Shown piece by piece: positions 41,829 through 51,500 of a stretch of DNA of 64,000 bases. The stretch spans positions 620,001 to 684,000 of the forward strand of contig NZ_JAJAVH010000001.1 in the NCBI RefSeq assembly GCF_020511115.1, read 5' to 3'. The translations under genes were made by a program, and so were the position numbers. The notes beneath the pieces are model-generated. The model was not told where the DNA came from. It did not search any database and was given only the letters and a program-made list of their open reading frames with translations. Numbering within the stretch: position 1 is the stretch's first letter; every line of letters starts with the position of its first letter. Source of the DNA: Luteimonas panaciterrae. Lineage in GTDB: Bacteria; Pseudomonadota; Gammaproteobacteria; Xanthomonadales; Xanthomonadaceae.

Positions 41829-43049
41829 GTGAGATTGTCGAAGGAAATCGCCGGGATAAAGACGATCGCCGTCCCTATCACCGCATTCGCCGCGCTTGCC
41901 TGGGCCTCGGCCGCCCAGGCCGAGTGGAGCTGGAAAGGTTTCGCCGGCCTGGAAGGCGCGCGCTATCCCAAATACGTCGGTGTCGACGGCGTCGTCAACC
42001 CGCGCCAGGAACGCGACAACCTGGCGTTCAAGGGGCAGCTCGAGATCGGCTACACGGCGGAGTCGAACTGGAGTGTCGGTGTGCGCGCCTTCGTGCGGGA
42101 GGATAAGTACAACGACGATCGAGACGCGACCCGCTTCGACGAGGCGTGGATTCAATACGCGACCGATGATTGGGACTTGCGCGTGGGCAATCAGTTGGTC
42201 ACCTGGGGCAGTGTGGAGAGCGTCAGCCATCTCGATATCGTCAATGCGCGCGATTACGAAGAGGACATCGTCGAGCCGATGAAGATCGGCCAGACGGCAG
42301 CGCGCATGCGCTGGCGCTTCGATTCCAGCGATCTGGCGCTGTACTGGCTGCCGTACTACGAGCCGTCGCAGTTCGCTGGACGCCGGTCGTACTACAGCAT
42401 CGGCGGCGGCATTCCGGAGGACTATCCGGACAGCGGCTGGAAATCGGATCAATGGGCACTGCGCTATTTCCAGTCGGGGGATGGATTCGACTGGGGGTTG
42501 AGCTACTTCAACGGCTTCGAGCGTAACGCCAGCTTCGATTTCGATCCCGAGCGCGGCGAGCTGGTCGGCGAGACGTACCGCGCGCGCCGCCTCGGCTTGG
42601 AAATGACCAAGGTGATCGGCGACTGGCTGCTCAAGGGCGAGTTCGTCTATCGCCACAGCGGCCAGCAGAACAATCGCGACGCACTGCTGTACACGGTCGG
42701 CGTCGAGTACACCGCCAGCAGCATCTGGCGGCACTCGGATCTGACGTTCTACGGCGAATACCTGGCGACCTCGCGCAACGTGGCCGCGCACGAGTTGATG
42801 CAGAACGATCTGTTCGCGGCGCTGCGCTGGACGGTGAACGACCGCCACCAGCAACGGATTTTGCTTGGCACCTTCCTCGATTTGGACAACACCACGGGCC
42901 ACGTCTACAGGCTCGAATACACGATCAGCCCCATTCCGGATTACGACGTGGTGCTGCGCTATACGGACACCCGCAACTACTACCCGAGTCCCCGCCATAC
43001 CGAGCGGGATGATGGCGCGATCAGCCTGTTCCTGCGCCGCAACTTCTGA
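41829..43049 (+). CDS. Outer-membrane beta-barrel protein of the export module
   Basis: 406 aa with a GTG start 1 bp after the LolA-like gene. The Sec signal ends ASAAQA (about residue 34). The mature protein alternates aromatic and charged residues in amphipathic strands (LAFKGQLEIGYTAESNWSVG, WDLRVGNQLVTWG) and ends in Phe (LFLRRNF), the outer-membrane barrel signature. It resembles DUF1302/alginate-porin-like barrels without certainty. It likely gives the hydrophobic product of the cluster an exit through the outer membrane. A ribosome site is not obvious; translation is probably coupled. Confidence 0.82.
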   Translation: MRLSKEIAGIKTIAVPITAFAALAWASAAQAEWSWKGFAGLEGARYPKYVGVDGVVNPRQERDNLAFKGQLEIGYTAESNWSVGVRAFVREDKYNDDRDATRFDEAWIQYATDDWDLRVGNQLVTWGSVESVSHLDIVNARDYEEDIVEPMKIGQTAARMRWRFDSSDLALYWLPYYEPSQFAGRRSYYSIGGGIPEDYPDSGWKSDQWALRYFQSGDGFDWGLSYFNGFERNASFDFDPERGELVGETYRARRLGLEMTKVIGDWLLKGEFVYRHSGQQNNRDALLYTVGVEYTASSIWRHSDLTFYGEYLATSRNVAAHELMQNDLFAALRWTVNDRHQQRILLGTFLDLDNTTGHVYRLEYTISPIPDYDVVLRYTDTRNYYPSPRHTERDDGAISLFLRRNF

Positions 43050-43075
43050 ATCTCCGCAACTTCCGAGCCGCGAAC

Positions 43076-45481
43076 ATGAAGCTTTCCGACTTCGTCCAAA
43101 ACTACTCTGCCTGGATCGTCCGCAACCGGATCGTGGTGATCCTGACCTGCCTGATCGTGACGATCGCGCTAGGCACCTTCACCGACCGGCTGAAGTTCGA
43201 CACCAACTACCGCATCTGGTTCGAATCGGACGATCCCTATCTGGCGCAGCACGACAAGTTCCTGCGCGAATTCGGCAACGACGACAGCTTCGTGGTCGCT
43301 TTCGAGGACGAGCAGGGCATCCTGCGCAAGGAACCGCTTCAGGCGATCCAGCGGCTCACCGACAAGTTCTGGCACCTGCGCGGCGTGATGCGCGTCGATT
43401 CGCTGAGCAATTTCCAGGCCACGCGCGCGACCGATGACGGTATCTCGGTGAAGGACCTGTTCCCGACCGACGAGCCCCTGGACACGCAGGCCATCAAGGC
43501 CGGCGCCGACTACATCGCCGGCGAACCGCTGATCACCGGCGCCCTGCTCAGCAAGGATCAGAAGGTCGCGGTGATCCGGGGCAAGTTCGCGCCCAATGCG
43601 ATCAATCCGGAGCTGCCGCACGCGGTCTACACCCAGCTCAAGCAGATCCTCGACGAGGAATCCGCGCGCAGCGGCTACACCTTCCACATCGCCGGCGGCC
43701 CGATCACCGACGAGGCCTTCGATCAGGTCTCCAAGAGCGATGGCGCCAAGCTGATGCCGCTGCTGTTGCTGGCGATGGTGGCGATCCTGGCGCTGCTGTT
43801 CTTCTCGGCCTGGGCCGTGATCATTCCGCTCGTGGTGGCGGTGCTGACCATCGCCGCCACGCTGGGCCTGCACGGCCTGCTCGGCTTCAAGATCGACGCG
43901 GTGACCGCCATCACGCCACAGGTGCTGCTCGGCATCTCGGTGGCGACGGTCATGCACGTGCTGGCCACCTTCTTCGACGAGAAGCGCAATGGCGCGACCT
44001 CGAAGGATGCCGCGCGCGAGGCGCTGGCCGACAACTTCGTGCCGGTGGTGCTCACCAACATCACCACCGCGCTTGGATTCGCCTCGTTCATGGTCGGCAA
44101 CATCGTGCCGGTCACGCTGTTCGGCTTCCTGGCCTGCGTGGGATCGATGTTCCTGATGGTGCTGTCGCTGAGCCTGGTGCCGGCATTGTTGAGCTTCTAT
44201 CCGAAGAAGGCGGGCCGCTCGCCGCTGGCCGCGCTCGATCTGTCCTCGCGTCTAGGCCGCCTTGGTGCCTGGGTGGTGCGTCATCGCAAGCCGGTGATCC
44301 TGAGCTGGGTGGCGCTCACCGTGCTGTTCGCGGCCTTCATTCCGAAGCTGACGGTGGATTCCAACCCCAGTCTGTATTTCCGGGAAGGGCATTGGTTCCG
44401 CGATTCGATCAACTTCATCCAGACGAAGGGATCCGGCGGTGCGGTGTACGAGATCGTGGTGCGCGGCAATGGACCGGAGTCGATCAAGACCCTGGATTAC
44501 ATGCGCGACCTCGACAAGCTGAGCGAGTACCTGAAGAACGATGCGCCCGTCGATTTTGCCAACGTGTATTCGTTGTCGATCATTTTGCGAAACATCAATC
44601 GTTCGATGCATGCCGACGATCAGGCATATCACACCCTGCCGGACAGCGATGAAGCCATCGCGCAGTACCTCTTGTTGTATTCCTTGTCGGTTCCGGTCGG
44701 TCAGGACATCAACGATCGCTTCAACGTCGACAACTCGGCCACGCGCGTGACCGTGATCCGGCCGCTGACCTCCACCAAGATCAGCCGCAAGAACATCGAC
44801 GCGATCAGCGCCTGGGCGGCGCAGAACCTCAAGCACGCCAAGCTCGAGTTCACCGGACGCGACGTGCTGTACACCAACATGGGCAACAACCTGACCGACA
44901 GCATGGTCAAGTCGCTGGCGTTCGATCTTCTGGTGATCATCCCGGTGCTGCTGTTGATGTTCCGCTCGGTCACCGCCGGCGTGGTGAGCGTGTTCTCGAG
45001 CGTCGCGCCGCTGGTGATCGTGCTTGGTCTGATGGCACTCCAGGGCATCATGCTGGACGTCGGCACGCTGATGGTGGCCGCGCTCGGCCTCGGCATCGTC
45101 GTCGACGATACCGTGCATCTGCTGGCGCACTACTTCAAATATCGCAAGGCTGGAGAAGACGCGGAAACCGCATCGGTGTCGACGATGCGCCACATCGGCA
45201 CACCCGCGCTGGCGACGACGCTGACGCTGATCTGCGCGTTCGCGATGTTCACCCTCGCGCAGTTCCAGCCGAACCATTACTTCGGCTTGCTCATCAGCAT
45301 CATGGTGGCGCTTGCACTCGTCGCGGATTTGAGCCTGACGCCGGCGCTGCTGGCCTGGCTTGACGGCAGGCGCGCGAAGGCACCCGTGGCGAAGCCGATT
45401 CGCGGGAACGTCGCGCCGCAAGTATGGCCAGAAGGCAAGGTCGATATCCCGGCGGACGCGATGCCGTCTCCGGCGCAGTAG
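43076..45481 (+). CDS. RND-superfamily exporter, MMPL/HpnN type
   Basis: 801 aa inner-membrane proton-driven transporter. It has the duplicated RND plan: TM1 (about 15-37), a periplasmic domain (38-215), TM2-6 (about 218-375), TM7 (about 400-420), a second periplasmic loop (420-620) and TM8-12 (about 625-775). The short loops and length of ~800 residues place it with MMPL/HpnN hydrophobic-molecule exporters rather than with tripartite drug pumps of ~1030 residues. LLGISVATVMHVLATF and VVDDTVHLLAHYF are the usual charged helix-4 type segments. It is 26 bp from the barrel gene and 63 bp before the PKS gene. Confidence 0.92.
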   Translation: MKLSDFVQNYSAWIVRNRIVVILTCLIVTIALGTFTDRLKFDTNYRIWFESDDPYLAQHDKFLREFGNDDSFVVAFEDEQGILRKEPLQAIQRLTDKFWHLRGVMRVDSLSNFQATRATDDGISVKDLFPTDEPLDTQAIKAGADYIAGEPLITGALLSKDQKVAVIRGKFAPNAINPELPHAVYTQLKQILDEESARSGYTFHIAGGPITDEAFDQVSKSDGAKLMPLLLLAMVAILALLFFSAWAVIIPLVVAVLTIAATLGLHGLLGFKIDAVTAITPQVLLGISVATVMHVLATFFDEKRNGATSKDAAREALADNFVPVVLTNITTALGFASFMVGNIVPVTLFGFLACVGSMFLMVLSLSLVPALLSFYPKKAGRSPLAALDLSSRLGRLGAWVVRHRKPVILSWVALTVLFAAFIPKLTVDSNPSLYFREGHWFRDSINFIQTKGSGGAVYEIVVRGNGPESIKTLDYMRDLDKLSEYLKNDAPVDFANVYSLSIILRNINRSMHADDQAYHTLPDSDEAIAQYLLLYSLSVPVGQDINDRFNVDNSATRVTVIRPLTSTKISRKNIDAISAWAAQNLKHAKLEFTGRDVLYTNMGNNLTDSMVKSLAFDLLVIIPVLLLMFRSVTAGVVSVFSSVAPLVIVLGLMALQGIMLDVGTLMVAALGLGIVVDDTVHLLAHYFKYRKAGEDAETASVSTMRHIGTPALATTLTLICAFAMFTLAQFQPNHYFGLLISIMVALALVADLSLTPALLAWLDGRRAKAPVAKPIRGNVAPQVWPEGKVDIPADAMPSPAQ

Positions 45482-45544
45482 GCAGGCAGTCAAGGCACGT
45501 TCCATTCCTTCCGAAACGAACAGGGAAACTCATCGGATTCCGTC

Positions 45545-48500
45545 ATGGCCAAGAAATCTGCGAAAAAAACCGCGCCAGCCCGCAGCAACAAGCGCAAGAC
45601 ACCCGTCATGTCGCATGCGATCGGGCGCGCGCCGGCTGGTGTCCTCGATGCCGAAGGCTCACTGGCCGATCTGCTGCTGCGAGGCGCGCAGGCGAACGAT
45701 GTCGGCATGGTGTTCGTGCAGCCCGACGGCAGCGAGCTCAACGTCAGTTACGCACAAATCCTGCAGCAGGCGAAGGCACGGCTGGCCGGATTGCGCGAGG
45801 CCGGTGTGCCGACCGGTGTTCCGGTGCCGATGGTGGTCAACCACGGCCCCGATTTTCTGGTGACGTTCTGGGCCTGCATTCTCGGCGGCATCGTGCCGGC
45901 GCCGTTGACGTATCCGACCTCGTTCACCTCGGCGAACAACGCGCTGACCAAGGTGTACGAAGTCTGGCAACAACTGGAACAGCGCCCGATCCTCGGCGAT
46001 CGCATGCTCGCCGAGAAGCTGGCGCAGACGGAGCTGATCGATACCAGCGGCATGCGCGTGCTGGTCGGCGACGACCTCGACCGTCCTGGTACCGAAGCCG
46101 AGCCTGCGCCTGGCCGCGCGGACGACATTGCGTTCATCCAATACAGCTCCGGCAGCACCGGCAGTCCCAAGGGCGTGACGCTCACGCACCGCAATCTGCT
46201 GATCAACGTCGAGGCGCTGCTGCTCGCGACGGAACACAAGTCCGGCGAGACGATCGCGAGCTGGATGCCCTTCAGTCATGACATGGGGCTGATCTGCCTG
46301 CATCTGTTTCCGCTGGCCGGACTCGCCAAGCAGATCAACATGGCGCCGCAGTTGTTCGTGCGACGGCCGCTGCTGTGGCTGGAGAAGATCGCGGAGCATC
46401 GCGCGGTGCTGACCGGATCGCCGAATTTCGGTTATCGGCTGGTGCTGGACAAGCTCACGCCGGAATATGTGGAAGCACTGGACCTGAGCGCTTTGCGCGT
46501 CATTCTCAACGGCGCCGAGCCGATCTCGGTGCCGCTGATGCGCGAATTCACCGCGGCGCTCACACCGTCCGGGCTGCGTCCGGAAGCGGTGTATCCGGTG
46601 TATGGCATGGCCGAGGCCAGCGTCGGCCTGGCGATTCCGCCGATGGGGCAGCCGGCCATCATTCGCGCCATCGATCGCCGCCTGCTGGCGGAAAGCGGTC
46701 GCGTGAAGGTGGTCGACGAGCATGATCCCGAAGCCATCCTGATTCCGGACGAAGGTCCGCCGATCGCCGCCAGCGAATGCCGCGTGGTGGACGATGCCGG
46801 CAAACTACTGCCGGAAGGCAATGTCGGCCATATCCAGATCCGCGGCCTCAATGTCACGCAGGGGTTCTACGCCAATCCGGAGGCCACGGACGAAGCGAAG
46901 GATGGCGACTGGATCCGCACCGGCGATCTCGGCTTCATGATCGACGGGCGCCTGAGCATCACCGGCCGCGCCAAGGACATCATCATCGTCGATGGGCAGA
47001 AATTCTTCGCCTACGACCTGGAAGCTTGCGCGGAAAGCGTGGAAGGCGTCGCCACCGGCAAGGTCATCGCCTGCGGATGGAATGACGCGGACATTGGCCG
47101 CGAGCGCGTGGCGCTGTTCGTCGGCGTGCGCGGCGAGCAAGGCAGGGACTTGCTCGCCCAGGTGTGGCGCAAGATCAACGCCGTGTTCGGCATCGCCGCC
47201 GATTACCTGGTGGCGATCAAGTCGGTGCCGCGCACGACCAGCGGAAAATTGCAGCGCTTCGCGATGCGCAAGGCCTTCCTGGCCGGCGAATTCGCCGACA
47301 GCACGTTCACCGTCGACGATCTGCTCGCCGAGCCGGTGCGGGCGGAAGCAGCGGTGCAAGACATCGAAGTACTGTCCGCGGAGGCGTTGAAGACGCGCAT
47401 CCGTTCGGTGTGGGCGCAGATTCTCGGTCGCGACGAAGCGAGGATTCCGCTGGATCGCCCCTTCCTGGAACTGGGCGGCACCTCGGTGAAGGCGGTGCAG
47501 GTGCTGGGCGCGCTGGAGCAGGATCTTGCGACCACGCTCAGCCACGAATTCCTACTGCAGTGCCGCACCATCGAGGACATGGCGGCCTATCTGCAGGCGC
47601 ATCTGGCGCGGCACGACCATGCCGCCCTGGAGGAAACCAAGACCGTCGCCGCCAACATCGACAGCGACGAGGACATCGCGATCATCGGCATGGCCTGCCG
47701 TTTCCCGCAGGCCGACACGCCGGAATCCTTCTGGGACAACCTCATCCAGGGCCGCGATTGCGTGAGCGAAGTGCCGCGCGAGCGCTGGGATGCCGACATC
47801 CATTACCAGCCCGGTGTGGCTGGCAAGAGCAATTCGCGCTGGGGTGGATTCATCGATGCGCCGTATGCGTTCGATCCTGAGTTCTTCCACATCAGTGCCG
47901 AAGAGGCGCGGATCATGGACCCGCAGCAGCGCCTGTTCCTGCAGACGACGTGGGAAGCGCTGGAACGCGCCGGCCATGCGGGTGCGCGCACGCACGGCAA
48001 GCGCGTGGGCGTGTTCGTGGGCGCGGGCCATCTGAATTATCTGGAACACCATCTGCACGGTCTGGACCTGCAGCGCCTGCAAGGCTTCGACAGCGTGCGC
48101 AACCTGTCGCAGGAGCAGCGCGAGGCGCTGGTCGCGGAATGGAAGACGCGCTTCGGCGACAGCGAGCTGCAGCCCAACACGCTGGTCGACAACCTGCTCA
48201 ACATGATCGCCGCGCGCACTTCGCATGCGCTCAACTTCAAGGGGCCGAGCCTAGCGGTCGATACCGCCTGCTCATCCTCGCTGGTGGCGGTGCATCTGGC
48301 CTGCGACAGCCTGCGGCGCGGCGAATGCGAGATCGCAGTGGCCGGTGGCGTCAATCTCAATCTCACGCCAACCCCCTATCTGATGTTCTCACGCGCCGGC
48401 GCGCTCTCGCCGAGCGGACGTTGCCGCGTGTTCGATGCCGAGGCCGACGGCATGGTGCCGGGCGAGGGCGCCGGCACCGTCGTGCTGAAGCCGCTCAAGC

Positions 48501-51500
48501 GCGCGCTGGCCGACGGCGATCCGGTGCTGGCGGTGATCAAGCGCTCGGCGATCAACAACGATGGCCGCTCGCTTGGCGTGATGGCGCCCAATCCCGATGG
48601 TCAGCGTGTTGCCGTCGCCAGCGCCTATCGTGATGGTCGCTTGAAACCAGCCGATATTCAGTACGTCGAAGCGCACGGCACCGGCACGGCGATCGGTGAT
48701 CCGAGCGAATTGCGCGCATTGGCGCACGTGTTCTCGGAACTCGGCGCTCCTAACGACTGCGTGGTCGGATCGGTGAAGGCGAACATCGGCCATCTGCTCA
48801 GTGCGGCGGGCGTCGCCAGCCTGATCAAGCTTGTACTCGCGTTGCAGCACCGGCAGATGCCCCCGAGCCTGCACGTGAAGCGGGTCAACGCGCAGATCGA
48901 TGGGCAGATCGATACTACTACGGGCAAGCCCGTATTCCGTGTATTGCAGGAGGCGCAAGGCTGGGAAGCGCCCGCGCAAGGCGCGCGCCGCGGCGCGATC
49001 AACTCCTTCGGCTTTGGTGGTACGAACTGTCACATGGTGGTGGAAGAATCTCCGTCGACCGCCCATGAGCCACGCGCCGAGCGGCCGCAGCACCTGCTGT
49101 GCCTTTCGGCCCAGAACGAGGCCGCCTTGCAGCGCCGCGCCAGCGATCTGGCCGCGGCGCTGCAACGGTGGTCCGACCAAGCCGCGATCGATGTGGGCGC
49201 AGCTGATATCGGTGCGGTTGATATTGCGTTTTCGCAACATACCGGTCGCGCGCATCTGCCTGAACGGCTGTTCGTCGTCGGCGACAGCACCGAAGCGCTG
49301 GCCGAGCAGCTCGCCGGTGGTGAATACAAGCGCGCTCGCGCATCGCAGGTGCCGGCCAAGGTCGCGCTGATGTTCACCGGGCAGGGCGCGCAGTATCCGG
49401 GCATGGCGCGTCGCTTGTACGACACGCTGCCGAGTTTCAAGCGCATCCTCGACGAATGCGCGGCCTGCTTCGAGGGACAACTCGAAAAGCCGCTGCTTTC
49501 CTATCTATACGCCGCCGACGGCGATGAAGCGCTGCTCGCGCAGACCTGGCTGACGCAGCCGTTGATGTTCAGCATCGACTATGCGCTCGGCCGGCTGTTG
49601 CTGGACTGGGGCGTCAAGCCGGCCTGCATGCTTGGCCATAGCGTCGGTGAATACGCAGCGGCCTGTCTGGCGGGCGTGATGCGGCTTGAAGACGCGGCGA
49701 AGATCATCGCCGCGCGCGGACGCCTCATCGCGGCATTGCCCGCCGGTGGCGGCATGACCGCGGTGTTCGAGTCGCAGGAGAATCTCGCGCCGCTGCTGGC
49801 GGCCTACGAGGGAGAACTCTGGTTCGGTGCCCACAACGGCAATCACCAGGTCGTGTCCGGCAAGCTAGACGCGCTGGCGAAACTGCAGGAGCAATTGCAG
49901 GCGCAGGGCAAGGTCTGTCGCGCGCTGAAGGTATCGCATGCCTTCCACACGCCGCTGCTCGAACCGATGCTCGATGCGTTCGGGAAGGTGCTGGCCGAAG
50001 TCGAATTCTCAGCACCGAAGATTCCGCTGATCTCCAATCTCGGCGGCCAGTGGATCGAGGATCGCGTTCTGGATGCCGGATATTGGCGCGAACACGTCCT
50101 GGCGCCGGTGTGCTTCGAGCAGAGTGTGCAACTGGCGGCCGAGCGCGGCATCGGTGTCTTCGTCGAATGCGGCCCCGACAAGGTGTTGTCGAATCTCGCC
50201 CGTCACATCCTGGGTGCGCAGGCGCAGGTGTTCCCGACGCTCGATCGCAAGCGCGACGACTGGCATGGCCTGCTGCCAGCACTGGGCGGACTGTATCTCA
50301 ACGGTGTTGAACCGAATTGGGAAGCTTACGACGCCGACTTCGCGCCGAGGCGGATCGCACTCCCGACTTATCCCTTCGCGCGCGACGAATACCGCATCGT
50401 CACCCACGATACGGCTTCCGCATCGGCAGCAGCCACGCCGCGCGTGGAGGATTGGAGCGGCACCGCCGAATCCGGTCGTCTACTTGCCTTGCAGTCCGTG
50501 CCGGCGCGCACCGCCAATGAAGAGCGTTTCATTGTTCAGGCTCCCGCTCAGCAGAGAAAGGAAAGCGAGAAACCGTTGCAGGACTGGTACCAGGTCGTGC
50601 AGACGCTGGTAGCCGAACTCGCGGAGATTCCGGCGTCGCAGGTCGACATGTTCCGCAATTTCCACGATCTCGGCCTGGATTCGGCGACAGCGGTGAAATT
50701 GGCGGGACGGCTGGGCGAGCTGACGCAGACCAAGCTGCCGCCGACGCTTCTGTTCGAGCATCAATCACCGACGGCCCTGGTCGAATATCTGCTCGCGGAA
50801 GCGGTGCTGACGCGTCAGCCCGCGGCACACGAGACCGTCGGCGCACCGACGGCATCGTCCCTGATCCCTCTCGGCGCGACGAGCGCGGCACCCAGTGCGA
50901 TTTCCATCGAGTCCACCGCGGATCTCCCCCACGTCCGCGATCACGACATCGCCATCATCGGCATGTCTCTGCGCATGCCGGGCGCCGACACGCCGGAACA
51001 GTTCTGGCAGGCGCTGATCGAGGGTCGCAAGGCGATCCGTGAAGTCCGGCCGGAACAGTGGTCGCTCGAGGACTACTTCAAGGCCGAGGATCAGGAAGCG
51101 CATACCAGCTACACGAAATGGGGCGCCTTCCTCGACAAGCCCTACGACTTCGATCCGATGTTCTTCGGCATCTCGCCGCGCGAGGCCGAAGCGATGGACC
51201 CGCAGCAGCGGCTGTTCCTCGAAGTCGCGTTCGAAGCCCTGCAGCAATCCGGTTACGGCGGCGATTTCCGCACGCGCGAGATCGGCATCTATGTCGGCTG
51301 CGAGCAGAACCAGTACGGCGAACATTTCGTCAGCCACCAGCGCTATCAGGCGTTGCTGCGCCGCTACGCGCAGATGGAGTGGTTCAAGCAGTTGCCCGAA
51401 GCCGCGCGTGCGGAACTGCTCGGCACGCTCAACGACGTGATGCGGCCGGCCGAGCTGATCTCCGACGCGGTGGCGGGGCAGGGCCTCAACGAGATTCCGG

